Shown here in pieces: positions 29,167-38,360 of a stretch of DNA of 64,000 nucleotides. Made by a program: the position numbers and the translations under genes. Under the pieces are notes generated by a model. That model was not told the DNA's origin and ran no database searches. It saw nothing but the letters and a program-made list of their open reading frames with translations. This stretch comes from Brevibacterium antiquum (GTDB taxonomy: Bacteria; Actinomycetota; Actinomycetes; Actinomycetales; Brevibacteriaceae): positions 372,001-436,000 of the forward strand of contig NZ_JABASX010000003.1 in the NCBI RefSeq assembly GCF_016107655.1, given 5' to 3'. How positions within the stretch are numbered: the stretch's first letter is position 1; the number at the start of each line of letters is the position of its first letter.

Positions 29167-30947
29167 TATTTCCATTCTCGAGCAGGGAGCTGGGGATCTG
29201 CGGTCGACGGTGGGATCTTGAGGTGCCGCATGGCGAAGCCGGCGACATCGGAGAATACCGGAGCTGCGGCGCTTCCACCGTAATAGCCGTTTCGGGGCCG
29301 CTGCAACGTCACAGAGATCGCGATCTGCGGGTCCTCGGCGGGGAGGACGCCGACGAAGGAGGCTGTGTAGCCGTCGTAGCCGCCGCCCTCGGCTGCCGGT
29401 GCCTGCGCGGTTCCTGTCTTTCCCGCCACCCTGTAGCCGGAGACCTGTGCCGATTTGCCGGTGCCCTCGGCAACGACGCCTTCGAGCATGGACAGAGTCT
29501 GGTCAGCGGCCTTCTTGCTGATGACGCGTTGAGGTTCGCCTGCCTGATTCGGGATCGTCTTCCCTGATGGGGAAACCGTTCCATCGACGAGCTTCGAGGG
29601 GACGTGCACTCCGCCGTTGGCAATGGTCGCGATGACGTCGGTGGTCTGCACGGCGTTCGCGGCCACGCCCTGGCCGAACATCACGGTGTATTTGGTGCGG
29701 CCGTCCCAGTCCTTGTAGGGGTGGAGGATGCCAGAGGTCTCGGCAGGGAACTCGATGCCTGTCGGCGAACCGAATCCGAACTTCTTCAAGTAGCCGTAGC
29801 GCTGTTCTTCCGAGAGTTTGTTGCCCGCCAGAATGGTGCCGGTGTTCGAGGATTCGGAGAGGATTCCGGCGAAGGTGAGCTTCTCGTCCGGGTGCGGGTG
29901 CGAGTCCCGGAATTCCTCTCCGTTGGGTGCCTTCCACTTGTCCGGAACTGTGAACTCCTGTTCAGGGGTGACCAGACCCTGGTCGAGCAGAGCCGCGGCC
30001 GTGACCATCTTTGCGGTCGAGCCGGGTTCGAAGACGTCGGTGAAGATGCGCGAACCACGGTCGGTGCCGCCCACTTTGCCCGGTGAGTTGGGATCGACGC
30101 TGGGTGCGTCTGCGGCGGTGAGGATCTTGCCGGTCTCGATGTCCTTGATGACGATCGAGGCTGATTCGGCCTCATGTTCCTTCCGCTGCTCCTCGATCGC
30201 CTGTTGGGCGTAGTACTGCAGGGCCGGGTCGATCGTCGTCTGCAGGCCTTTGCCATCGACGGCATTGCGCGTGTTGTTGTCGCCGAGCGGGATGATCTCG
30301 CCTCGAGCACCGCGTTCGTACTGCTGTTGACCGTCGCGCCCGTTCAACTGGTCGTTGTAGGCCATCTCCAGGCCCGCCTGAGGCTGGCCGTCCGAGCTGA
30401 GGAAGCCCACGAGGTTCCCTGCCACTGCACCAGATGGGTAGGAGCGCACGGCGTACTCCTCGGCGGAGAGGCCGAGGATGTTGAGCTTCTTCACGGCCCG
30501 CCAGGTCTCGGAGGTGAGGCCCTTGGCAACGGGGTTCCAGCGTTTGTCGCCGACAAGTTTCGGGTACAGCAGTCCGGGGTCGGTGTCGAGGGGCTTCGCC
30601 AGGGCCTCGGCTGCTCCCCAGGCCCCGACCAGTTTTCCGTCAACCTTGTACTGGGCCACGTTCTGCTGGTCCACGACGAGCTGATATCGGGAGACGCTGT
30701 CGGCCAGGACCGTGCCGTCGGAGGCCAGAATCTGACCCCGCGAGGCCGGCAGGGTCTTGGTGACGAGTCGGTTCGACAGTGCCTTCTCGGCCAGTTTCAT
30801 CGAATCCATGCCCTGGATCGAGATCAGCCGTCCGGAGGTGACGAGGAGAACCAGGATGGACAGAGCCGCGATCAGTGCCATCCGCAGGCGAAGGTTGGGT
30901 TTGCCTCGTCCGCCTTTGTTCTTCACCCGAGTGGCTCGTGGGCCCAT
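29166..30947 (-). CDS. ftsI: Division-specific class B penicillin-binding protein (FtsI/PBP3)
   Basis: 593-residue transpeptidase that cross-links septal peptidoglycan. N-terminal basic cytoplasmic stretch, one membrane helix (~residues 21-43), dimerisation domain (ASRGQILASDGTVLADS), then the transpeptidase domain with the SxxK motif STAK, the SxN motif SSN and KTGTA. It ends right after the catalytic domain, with no PASTA repeats. Partner of FtsW, which is encoded in the same operon. Confidence 0.95.
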   Translation of the reverse strand: MGPRATRVKNKGGRGKPNLRLRMALIAALSILVLLVTSGRLISIQGMDSMKLAEKALSNRLVTKTLPASRGQILASDGTVLADSVSRYQLVVDQQNVAQYKVDGKLVGAWGAAEALAKPLDTDPGLLYPKLVGDKRWNPVAKGLTSETWRAVKKLNILGLSAEEYAVRSYPSGAVAGNLVGFLSSDGQPQAGLEMAYNDQLNGRDGQQQYERGARGEIIPLGDNNTRNAVDGKGLQTTIDPALQYYAQQAIEEQRKEHEAESASIVIKDIETGKILTAADAPSVDPNSPGKVGGTDRGSRIFTDVFEPGSTAKMVTAAALLDQGLVTPEQEFTVPDKWKAPNGEEFRDSHPHPDEKLTFAGILSESSNTGTILAGNKLSEEQRYGYLKKFGFGSPTGIEFPAETSGILHPYKDWDGRTKYTVMFGQGVAANAVQTTDVIATIANGGVHVPSKLVDGTVSPSGKTIPNQAGEPQRVISKKAADQTLSMLEGVVAEGTGKSAQVSGYRVAGKTGTAQAPAAEGGGYDGYTASFVGVLPAEDPQIAISVTLQRPRNGYYGGSAAAPVFSDVAGFAMRHLKIPPSTADPQLPAREWK

Positions 30948-30996
30948 TGCACTGTCCTTGGTCCTTGCTTGTCGGCGAATGGCTGTCGGGCTCTCC

Positions 30997-31563
30997 TTAT
31001 TTCGGAGTTTCCTGAGCCGGTGGCGCGATGTCCTTGCTGGGACTGCCCCCGACTACTGGCAGCTTCTCATCCGATCGTAGATTGGGACGGAGGTCTTCGC
31101 GGGTATTGGCACGCGGGCCGGGGACAACTGTCGGCTTCTTTTCTCCGCTGACGTCGATCGGAGGTGCGTCGATGATCTTTCCGGTCTTCGCATCGAGGAA
31201 CTCGGGCGAGGAGTCGCGGACCAGTCCGAGCTCCTCGGCCGCGATCGAGATGTTCTGCGGAGATTCGCGGTACGAATTGTCTTCGACCAGTCGATCCTTC
31301 TGCTCGGCCAGCTGTTCCTTCTCGGAGTTCAGCTGGTCGATCTGATACGAGGTGTGGGAGATGAAGATGTTGAGCAGCAGCACCGCCACGAGGGTGGCAA
31401 CGAGGATCGCCACGCAGAGCATAGAGAACGGGACCCTGGCCTTCGGCAGCTCGAACTTCAGGAGCTTGAGCCGAGGCGGTACCGGCCGGCTGGCGGACTC
31501 GTCGAGGCGCCGCGTCCGTTCAGTGACGCGGGGTTGGCGGCTTGCCGCTTGAGCGTTCCTCAC
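30997..31563 (-). CDS. ftsL: FtsL-like cell division protein
   Basis: 188 residues: basic N-terminus, one membrane helix (~residues 46-69) and a coiled coil rich in Leu, Gln and Glu (QIDQLNSEKEQLAEQKDRLVEDN), then a Pro/Asp-rich extracytoplasmic tail. The sequence itself is poorly conserved, so the name rests on topology and on its place between rsmH and ftsI. GTG start at 31563 overlaps the rsmH stop (GTGA). Confidence 0.85.
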   Translation of the reverse strand: MRNAQAASRQPRVTERTRRLDESASRPVPPRLKLLKFELPKARVPFSMLCVAILVATLVAVLLLNIFISHTSYQIDQLNSEKEQLAEQKDRLVEDNSYRESPQNISIAAEELGLVRDSSPEFLDAKTGKIIDAPPIDVSGEKKPTVVPGPRANTREDLRPNLRSDEKLPVVGGSPSKDIAPPAQETPK

Positions 31564-32522
31564 GATCTTGCCTCCCTGATCTTCTGTACTGCACGCAATC
31601 GCACGCTCTTGGCGCGAGGGTTTCTGTCTGCTTCGTCACTGTCGGCCAGTTCCGCACCGCGAATGATTTCGGACAGCCACGGTTGGAGTTCCTCAGGCAC
31701 GACGGGCATGTCCGGCGGTGCCGAGGTGGTGGTTGCGGAGCGGAATATCTTCTTCACGATCGTGTCCTCGAGGGACTGGTACGACTCGATGACCGCCACT
31801 CCCCCGATATGCAGTGCCCGCAGTGCCTCCGGGAGAGCTGTCCGCAGCACACCGAGTTCGTCGTTGACTTCGATGCGCAGGGCTTGGAACGTTCGCTTCG
31901 CGGGGTGGGACTTCTTCTTCGTCTGGGGAAGGACCCGTCCCAGCATCGCTGCGAGCTGCTGCGAGGTCTCCCATGGCGCATCTTCACGGTCGGTGACGAT
32001 GATCTTCGCGATCCGGCCGGCCATCTTCTCTTCGCCGTACTCACGGAGGATGCGTCGGAGTTCAGCTTCGGGGTAGGTGGCCAGCACCTCGGCGGCGGTC
32101 AGGGTCTGGGTTCGATCCATCCTCATGTCCAAGGGCGCCGGACGGGAGTAGGAGAACCCTCTCTCGTCCTCGTCGAGCTGCAGGGACGATACCCCGAGGT
32201 CGAGGAGAACGGCGCTGATGCGATCGACGCCGAGGTCGTCAAGGATCTCTGGGATCTCGTCATCGACGGCATGGACGATGTCGATGCGGTCGGAGAAGGG
32301 CGCAAGTCGCTTCGTGGCGATATCGATGGCCTGGGTGTCGCGGTCGACTCCGATGAGGTGGACATCGGGGAAGGCGGTGAGGATGGCCTCGGAGTGGCCT
32401 CCCATGCCCAGCGTGCCGTCGACGACGGTGGGGGTGTGTCCATTGTCTCTGGCGGCCTGGACTCCGACCCCGATGAGCTCGACCACGCGCTCCAGGAGCA
32501 CTGGTACGTGCTGATCGTTCAT
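31560..32522 (-). CDS. rsmH: 16S rRNA (cytosine1402-N4)-methyltransferase
   Basis: 320-residue SAM-dependent enzyme that N4-methylates C1402 in the ribosomal P site. Opening HVPVLLERVVELI, the SAM motif VDGTLGMGGHSEAIL, and GVSSLQLDEDERGFSYSRP are diagnostic. ATG at 32522 preceded by AAGGA at seven bases. It follows mraZ with a 166-bp gap in which I see no gene. Confidence 0.96.
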   Translation of the reverse strand: MNDQHVPVLLERVVELIGVGVQAARDNGHTPTVVDGTLGMGGHSEAILTAFPDVHLIGVDRDTQAIDIATKRLAPFSDRIDIVHAVDDEIPEILDDLGVDRISAVLLDLGVSSLQLDEDERGFSYSRPAPLDMRMDRTQTLTAAEVLATYPEAELRRILREYGEEKMAGRIAKIIVTDREDAPWETSQQLAAMLGRVLPQTKKKSHPAKRTFQALRIEVNDELGVLRTALPEALRALHIGGVAVIESYQSLEDTIVKKIFRSATTTSAPPDMPVVPEELQPWLSEIIRGAELADSDEADRNPRAKSVRLRAVQKIREARS

Positions 32523-32688
32523 AGGTGAGTCCTTCGTGGGTGGTGGTCATGGGGGTGAACTGCTGGAGCCAGAACCTTGTCCGCCGCTGCCCTGGCACCG
32601 GGGAAGTGTGTCAGGACTGCCGAACTTCGGAAACGGGGAAGTTCCCCGAAACTCGAACACGGCGGGCAAGGATCAAACCCGAGCAGAA

Positions 32689-33120
32689 TCAGATCACTCC
32701 TGGAATCACCTCGTTCTCACGTTCAGCGAATGCCTGCTGAGCGCCGACCAGGTAGTTATCCCATGTCGGTGAGTCCCAGATCTCGACGCGGTTGCCCATG
32801 CCGATCACCGCAACTTCCCGATCAAGTGATGCGTACTGCCGCAATATGTTCGGGACCGTGATGCGTCCCTGTTTGTCCGGTTGATCCGCAAAGGCCGCCG
32901 ACAGGAACACACGCTGGTAATCGCGAGCTTCCTTATTCGTCTTCGGCGCGTTCTGGATTCGCTCGTGCTCGGCTTCGAATTCCGTGGTGGGGAACAGGGT
33001 GAGGCAGTTCTCCTGTCCACGGGTCAATACGAGACCGGGCGAAAGCTCCTCCCGGAACTTTGCGGGCAGGATGAGCCGACCTTTGTCGTCGAGCTTCTGC
33101 AAATGAGTGCCCAAGAACAT
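32689..33120 (-). CDS. mraZ: Transcriptional regulator MraZ
   Basis: 143-residue AbrB-like protein with two tandem MraZ domains: the N-terminal FLGTHLQKLDDKGRLILPAKFR and a second copy with QGRITVPNILRQYA. MraZ binds short GT-rich repeats in front of its own operon and represses the dcw cluster in E. coli; in other phyla it can act as an activator. ATG at 33120 with AAAGGGGTGAG five bases away. First gene of the dcw cluster, with matching candidate operator boxes 43 bp upstream. Confidence 0.95.
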   Translation of the reverse strand: MFLGTHLQKLDDKGRLILPAKFREELSPGLVLTRGQENCLTLFPTTEFEAEHERIQNAPKTNKEARDYQRVFLSAAFADQPDKQGRITVPNILRQYASLDREVAVIGMGNRVEIWDSPTWDNYLVGAQQAFAERENEVIPGVI

Positions 33121-33162
33121 GTCGTCTCACCCCTTTCGAAACCCAATTGGCTCCGATAGCAA

Positions 33163-33186
33163 CCACAGTACTCCACTTCCCTCCAC
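33163..33186 (-). promoter_or_regulatory. Candidate MraZ operator, three GTGG boxes at 10-bp spacing
   Basis: On the minus strand the sequence reads GTGG-N6-GTGG-N6-GTGG, i.e. three boxes exactly one helical turn apart, at 33183-33186, 33173-33176 and 33163-33166. This copies the three 5-nt repeats with 5-nt spacers described for E. coli MraZ. It lies 43-66 bp upstream of the mraZ start, where autoregulation is expected. Confidence 0.65.
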
Positions 33187-33244
33187 CCAATCTAGTGGTT
33201 TACCCCTACGGCACCTATTAGACCTATAAAATCCCAGGTCAGAT

Positions 33245-33262
33245 AGGTGGAGGAAAGTGGGG
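33245..33262 (+). promoter_or_regulatory. Second GTGG box pair (candidate MraZ site)
   Basis: GTGGAGGAAAGTGGGG places two GTGG boxes 10 bp apart (33247 and 33257). It faces the moxR direction, opposite to the operator next to mraZ. It shares the same internal AGGAAA spacer as the array further right. Confidence 0.5.
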
Positions 33263-33404
33263 AAAATTTGCGATCGGCGAGTCGGAAGTGGTGCGCAATG
33301 GGCCTTCTACGGTGCATTTCAGCCTTCAGTGCCGCCTCGACGCGGTGGCCATCAGGGGGCCAGATCCCTGATTTTGCGCGGAAGACCGAGGCCCAGAGCT
33401 CCTC

Positions 33405-33503
33405 GGGGGAGGAAAGTGGGGAGGAAAGTGGGGAGGGAAGTGGGGAGGGAAGTGGAGATCTCTGGTGGAGCGATGTGGGGAGGAAAGTGGGGAGCGATGT
33501 GGA
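33405..33503 (+). repeat. Eight-copy GTGG tandem array (12-bp unit GTGGGGAGGAAA)
   Basis: GTGG occurs at 33416, 33428, 33440, 33452, 33465, 33475, 33487 and 33499, mostly 12 bp apart, with spacers GGAGGAAA, GGAGGGAA or variants. The unit matches the boxes beside mraZ, so it may be an expanded MraZ binding platform, or simple repeat growth from one operator. It lies about 230 bp upstream of moxR. Confidence 0.75.
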
Positions 33504-33730
33504 GGGGCCTGTTCTGCAGGACAGGAAAGGGCAGCTGCGCAGTCCCCCAGCCGCCGGCACCGCGGCCGAGACGCCAGAATCAGACCCCCGCGCCGGCGCG
33601 GACCGGTGATGCCGAACGCGGCTGCCCGAACGGCCGAATGGTGGCCAGCGGAAAGGTCGAGCGACGACTGCCCGAAAGGTCGAACGATGCCCGTGTGGAT
33701 GCAGGAGACGGGATAGGGGACAATGGGATC

Positions 33731-34720
33731 ATGTCGATCAGCCAAGAAGGTACTCAGGCCAATTCCGTGATCGGTGCCGAGCACATCGAATGGGTGCAGC
33801 AACTCACCTCACGGGCACGCACAGCAATGAACGCCGTCCTCGAAGGCAAGGATGAAGCAGTCGGACTGTCTCTGGTTGCGCTCCTTGCAGGGGGCCACGT
33901 CCTCCTCGAGGACGTGCCCGGAGTCGGGAAGACTCTGTTGGCACGAGCCATGGGCAAGGTCGTCGATGGTTCGGTCAGGCGCATCCAGTTCACCCCCGAC
34001 CTGCTGCCGACTGACGTCGTCGGCGTGAACCTGTTCAATCAGGAGACCCGGCACTTTGAGTTCCGGCAGGGTCCCGTGTTCGCCAATATCGTCATTGCCG
34101 ATGAGATCAACCGCGCCTCCCCCAAGACTCAGTCCGCGATGCTTGAGTGCATGGCCGAAGGTCAGGCCACCATCGACGGCGAGACCTACCAGATGCCATC
34201 GCCGTTCATCGTCGTGGCAACTCAGAACCCGATCGACATGGAAGGTACGTACGCGCTTCCCGAAGCACAGCGGGACCGCTTCATGACTCGAATCTCGCTG
34301 GGCTACCCTGAAACTGCTGACGAGATCGACCTTCTGGACAACCAGATCGAGCACGATCCGCTGTCCAGCGCCACTCCGGTGACCAGCCTCGAGCAGATCA
34401 ACCAGGCTCGGGGAATCGTCCGACATGTCAGCGCAGCCCGAGAGCTGCGCGAATACATCGTCTCCATCCTCCATGCCAGCCGCAATGACGAGGCCATCCT
34501 TCTCGGCTGCTCGCCCCGAGGCGGTGTCCACCTTCTCCGCGCGGCCAAGGCTCGCGCCGCGCTCTCGGGACGGACCTTCGTGACTCCGGATGACATTCAG
34601 GCTCTGGCCCCTTACATCTTGGCTCACCGGATCATCCCGCGCGACGGTGACGATTCGGAGCTGGCAGCCGAACTGATCGGCCGCCTCCTGGCCCGCGTGC
34701 CCATTTCGACGGTTCAGTGA
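33731..34720 (+). CDS. MoxR-family AAA+ ATPase
   Basis: 329-residue AAA+ chaperone-like ATPase. Walker A is GVGKTLLARAM, Walker B VIADEINRASPKTQSAMLECM, and the sensor region VATQNPIDMEGTYALPEAQRDRFM is typical of MoxR. Such proteins act with a DUF58/VWA partner, encoded 4 bp downstream. The ATG at 33731 gives the family N-terminus; the frame stays open for ~470 bp upstream but only as repeat-derived sequence. Confidence 0.93.
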   Translation: MSISQEGTQANSVIGAEHIEWVQQLTSRARTAMNAVLEGKDEAVGLSLVALLAGGHVLLEDVPGVGKTLLARAMGKVVDGSVRRIQFTPDLLPTDVVGVNLFNQETRHFEFRQGPVFANIVIADEINRASPKTQSAMLECMAEGQATIDGETYQMPSPFIVVATQNPIDMEGTYALPEAQRDRFMTRISLGYPETADEIDLLDNQIEHDPLSSATPVTSLEQINQARGIVRHVSAARELREYIVSILHASRNDEAILLGCSPRGGVHLLRAAKARAALSGRTFVTPDDIQALAPYILAHRIIPRDGDDSELAAELIGRLLARVPISTVQ

Positions 34721-34724
34721 CCAC

Positions 34725-35873
34725 ATGCGTCTGAGCACCTCAGGAATCATCTTCGTCCTCGCCGGAGTCGCACTGATCATCACCGCATATCGGTTCGCGC
34801 TCCCCGGGCTGCTGCCTGCTGGAATTCTGCTTCTGGCGCTGGTCATCCTTTCGGCGCTGCTGATCACCTGGGGCACCCGCCGCGTTTCGATCACGCTGCG
34901 GACGGGACTGCCTACCGTGGCGCTGCCTCAGTCCAGAGACCGCTACCCGCTTGCTCACGAGGGGAAAGAGGTTCAGGTCGAGGCACTGGTGACAAACACC
35001 GGGCGTCTGGCCATCCCGTCCTCGACAATCAGCTTCGTGGCAGGCGAGGGCTTCGGCGATTCCACGGTCGGGCAAGTTCCACCTCTGGCCCACGGAGCTT
35101 CTCAGACCATCCTGACGTCCTTCACCCCGAATCGTCGTGGACTCAGCGGAGTGGAAACTGTGCTGATCACTGTCTCTGGCCCCTTCGGCCTGGTGACGAG
35201 GAAGAAGAAGGTCATCGCCGGCTACCCTGTAGCTGTCTCGGTGCCGATCCTTCCCGCACGGATTCCCACCGACTCGGCGATCAGACCGGCCCGCTTGGAT
35301 GACGGCAAGGTCCGTGCCGGCCACACTGCTCGGGACTTCCACACGCGAGAATACGTTCCCGGAGACGATCTCCGACACGTCCATTGGCCGAGCACCGCGA
35401 AGTCCGGTGAGCTCATGGTCCGTCACGAAGCCGACGAGGAGACGCTCTACGCTCTCATCATCGTCGATCTCAAGGGTGACGATGACCGCCCGGACGCCCT
35501 GGAAATCGAATTCCTCCTGGCCGCCGCGGCCGCGGCCGGCACGGCGTTCCTGCGTGCTGGCTATGAGGTCTTCGTCGTCGCACCCGGCCATCAGATCAGG
35601 TTCAAAGGACAGCGCGATATCGACAGACTGCGATTGCTCACCGCCCTCGTCGAGGCCGGCCGAGTGCAACTGCCTTCCCATGACAACCCCAACCACATCG
35701 TCATCTGCGCCGTCGACGACGCTCGCGGAAAGGAGCTGGCGGCCCAATTCTCCCGTCGCGTTCCGGTGACCGTCCGAAGCCTCGACGACATCAATGACCT
35801 GACGATGGTGGGACTGAGTGAGGATCTGCCGGAATCATGGACCGCATTCGATTCGAAGCGGGTGAAGCGATGA
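34725..35873 (+). CDS. DUF58 domain-containing protein
   Basis: 382 residues with two membrane helices at the N-terminus (~5-50), an extracytoplasmic-like beta region and the DUF58 signature RDFHTREYVPGDDLRHVHWPSTAKSGELMVR. The C-terminal half resembles a VWA-like fold (LYALIIVDLKGDD). DUF58 proteins are near-constant partners of MoxR ATPases, with roles linked to assembly of membrane complexes. It overlaps the next gene as ATGA. Confidence 0.9.
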   Translation: MRLSTSGIIFVLAGVALIITAYRFALPGLLPAGILLLALVILSALLITWGTRRVSITLRTGLPTVALPQSRDRYPLAHEGKEVQVEALVTNTGRLAIPSSTISFVAGEGFGDSTVGQVPPLAHGASQTILTSFTPNRRGLSGVETVLITVSGPFGLVTRKKKVIAGYPVAVSVPILPARIPTDSAIRPARLDDGKVRAGHTARDFHTREYVPGDDLRHVHWPSTAKSGELMVRHEADEETLYALIIVDLKGDDDRPDALEIEFLLAAAAAAGTAFLRAGYEVFVVAPGHQIRFKGQRDIDRLRLLTALVEAGRVQLPSHDNPNHIVICAVDDARGKELAAQFSRRVPVTVRSLDDINDLTMVGLSEDLPESWTAFDSKRVKR

Positions 35874-38221
35874 ACCCCGAAACATCAGACAGTGCAGACA
35901 GACATTCACCGGCTTGGCTCGAAGCCTGTGCCGTGTTCGTGGCCATGGTCTTGGCCGCTATCGGACTCTCCGCCGTCTTCTCCGACTTCGCGTGGCTTCC
36001 CTCCGTGCTCATCGCAATTCTCCTGATCGTTCTCGTCGGCGCGATCTTCCGTAGCGTCCCGGTCCTTCGGGCCACAGGTGCTGCCGTCATCGCACAGTGC
36101 ATTGTGGGTCTGATCGCAATCCTCGTGCTATGTGCACCGAGCACGCTCATTCTCGGCGTCGTGCCCACCGGCAGTTCATTCACCACCGTGATCGACCTCC
36201 TGTCCTCGGGAGTCAGCGACCTATACGCCACGACTCCCCCAGCGCCCAGCACTCCTGGCTTCACCACGATGCTCACGATCGCGTTCACGCTGATCACCAT
36301 CCTCATCGACGGACTCGTCTCCGACCTCAGAGCCCCGAAGGTGAGCGGCGTTCTGCTCCTGGTGCTGTGGATGATCCCGGTCTTCTTCGCCCCCACCCAG
36401 GTGATGTGGTGGCACGTCGTCGCCATCTTGGCCGCATTCCTCATCCTCATGCTCAGCCCCTACTTCCCTGCAGCCAAGTGGCGCGGCGGTCTGACCGCAA
36501 CCGTGGCTGGAGCTGTGGCCATTGCAATCGGCATCGGAGCACCCGTGCTCCTGCCTCCGGTTCCGACCCTGCCTGATCGCGCTGCCAGCGACAAGGGCGA
36601 TCTCACCGTGACGAACCCGTTCCTCGACCTGCGTGCCGATCTCGGTGACCGTGACGATTCGACCCTCTTGAAATACACCACTTCGGAATCCGAAGGGCAG
36701 CCGATCAGGCTGACATCGATCAACTCCTTTGACGGCCAGTCGTGGGCACCGACCCCGTTCCCCCTCGACCCCTTTGCGATCGCGAACGAGGGACTGCCCT
36801 GGCCGCAGGGACTGCCGCGCGAGAAGAACTACAAGGAAGAGCGCATCGACGTCACAGTCTCCGACGACTACGATCAGCAGTATCTTCCCACCCCGTACGC
36901 CCCACAGCAGCCGACTGGCTTGGACAGGCGCTGGATCTATGACGAGACATCGCTGACGATCGTCGGCAATGGCGAGAAATCGGGTGGACAGGACTACACG
37001 ATGGAGTATCTCTCCATCAACCCCGACGTCAACGATCTGCAGAGCGCAGCACCGGTGGACTCCGGTGATTTCGAGACGGAACTCGAAGTTCCGGACAGCC
37101 TGCCCGGCAGCGTGAAGGAAACCGCCGAGAAGATCACTGCGGACGCGGACAACCAATGGGAAGCCGCTGTCCTGCTCCAGGCCTACTTCCGAAGCGGCGA
37201 CTTCGAATACTCGCTGGATGCTCCCGAAAAAGCCAGCGGCGATGCGATCTCTGACTTCCTCGTCGATAAGAAGGGGTACTGTGTTCAGTTCTCGTCGGCC
37301 ATGACGATCATGGCTCGGACGATGGGGATTCCCGCACGCATCGGCGTCGGTTACGGCGAAGGCACCAAGAGCGGTGAAGGCTTCGAAGTCAGCATGCAGG
37401 ATTCGCATGCGTGGCCGGAATTGTACTTCGAGGGAGCCGGATGGGTCCGCTTCGAACCCACTCCAGGCGGTCCAGCCGGCGACCCGCCGAAATGGACGGT
37501 TGCCAGCGGCAGCACCGGAGAGGACTCCGAGGAGGACTCCGAAGAGGACTCCGAAGAGACCTCGTCGCCGTCTGAGGAGCCCACAGAGGGCTCCGAGGAA
37601 TCGGAAGCGGCGGAATCCGAGAGCTCCAGCCCCGAGGCATCAGCGGCTGGGGAACCAGCTGGTGCGAATCTCGGTACGTACCTCTGGGCGGGTCTCATCG
37701 TGCTTGCGATCCTGCTGATTGCAGCGATTCCGGCGCTGTGGAGACTCATTCTGCGGCGTCGACGCACACGTGACCCTGACGAGCTCGAGAAGGTCTGGAC
37801 GGAGATACGGGCGCTGTCGACCGACTATGGTCAGAGCCTCGACCCCAGCCGAACGTTGCGATACAACGAACTCGTATTGGCCAGCAGAGCCGGTGGAGGG
37901 ATCGCTGAGTCTGAGGACCCCACTGCGGAACCAGGTTCTTCGTCGTCTGAGGCACGTGGCGATTCCAGTGATGGATTCGCCGCGCTGCGCAGCCCGGCCC
38001 CACCGTCAGAGTCACGCAACGCCGGCGATGACACTGCGTTGTCAGCCTTCGTCGACGCACTTGAAGCCCACCGCTACGGTGCGAGTGAGAAGAACATCTC
38101 GTCAACCGCGGTCAGTGCCCTCATCGACGAAGTCAGGACCGACCTCGCAGACAACGCGTCGCCCGGAAACAAGATCACCGCCATTATCTGGCCGGCAAGT
38201 ATCTTCAATCCACCGCGCTGA
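35870..38221 (+). CDS. TgpA-like membrane transglutaminase
   Basis: 783 residues. Six or so membrane helices in the first ~230 residues, then an extracytoplasmic transglutaminase-like core with Cys in KGYCVQFSSAMTIMARTMG, His in DSHAWPELYF and the following acidic residue region. A low-complexity Asp/Glu/Ser linker (about residues 545-600) leads to one more membrane helix (~605-630) and a cytoplasmic DUF4129-like tail. Family members (P. aeruginosa TgpA) are essential, with an unknown natural substrate, possibly wall peptide. ATG at 35870 overlaps the DUF58 stop. Confidence 0.9.
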   Translation: MNPETSDSADRHSPAWLEACAVFVAMVLAAIGLSAVFSDFAWLPSVLIAILLIVLVGAIFRSVPVLRATGAAVIAQCIVGLIAILVLCAPSTLILGVVPTGSSFTTVIDLLSSGVSDLYATTPPAPSTPGFTTMLTIAFTLITILIDGLVSDLRAPKVSGVLLLVLWMIPVFFAPTQVMWWHVVAILAAFLILMLSPYFPAAKWRGGLTATVAGAVAIAIGIGAPVLLPPVPTLPDRAASDKGDLTVTNPFLDLRADLGDRDDSTLLKYTTSESEGQPIRLTSINSFDGQSWAPTPFPLDPFAIANEGLPWPQGLPREKNYKEERIDVTVSDDYDQQYLPTPYAPQQPTGLDRRWIYDETSLTIVGNGEKSGGQDYTMEYLSINPDVNDLQSAAPVDSGDFETELEVPDSLPGSVKETAEKITADADNQWEAAVLLQAYFRSGDFEYSLDAPEKASGDAISDFLVDKKGYCVQFSSAMTIMARTMGIPARIGVGYGEGTKSGEGFEVSMQDSHAWPELYFEGAGWVRFEPTPGGPAGDPPKWTVASGSTGEDSEEDSEEDSEETSSPSEEPTEGSEESEAAESESSSPEASAAGEPAGANLGTYLWAGLIVLAILLIAAIPALWRLILRRRRTRDPDELEKVWTEIRALSTDYGQSLDPSRTLRYNELVLASRAGGGIAESEDPTAEPGSSSSEARGDSSDGFAALRSPAPPSESRNAGDDTALSAFVDALEAHRYGASEKNISSTAVSALIDEVRTDLADNASPGNKITAIIWPASIFNPPR

Positions 38222-38360
38222 TTGCGATGCCCTGTTGCTGCCCCGGATGCCTTGTGCCTCCGGGGCAGTTCCTATTCCAGCGAAGCTCCTATTCCATGGC
38301 AGCGTCCGTTCGAGGCAGCGCCCGCTCAAGGTGCCATCGCTACAGCCATCATTGGGCAGG

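Larger units (their letters stand above)
33121..33730. other. Divergent control region between mraZ and the moxR operon
   Basis: 610 bp without a convincing gene. Open frames here are low-complexity translations of GTGG repeats and have no family resemblance. The region holds a three-box candidate MraZ operator near mraZ, a two-box copy about 130 bp from mraZ, and an eight-copy tandem array further toward moxR. The part from 33600 to 33730 contains the moxR leader with AGGGGA ten bases before its ATG. Confidence 0.7.

Noticed and set aside
33405..33503. CRISPR-like array
   Set aside because: Repeat unit is only 12 bp and there are no unique spacers or cas genes.
33257..33730. Long upstream extension of the moxR frame, and a 122-codon open frame on the other strand (33192-33560)
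   Set aside because: Both are translations of the GTGG repeat array and GC-rich spacer. No family-like residues; the MoxR homology begins only after the ATG at 33731.
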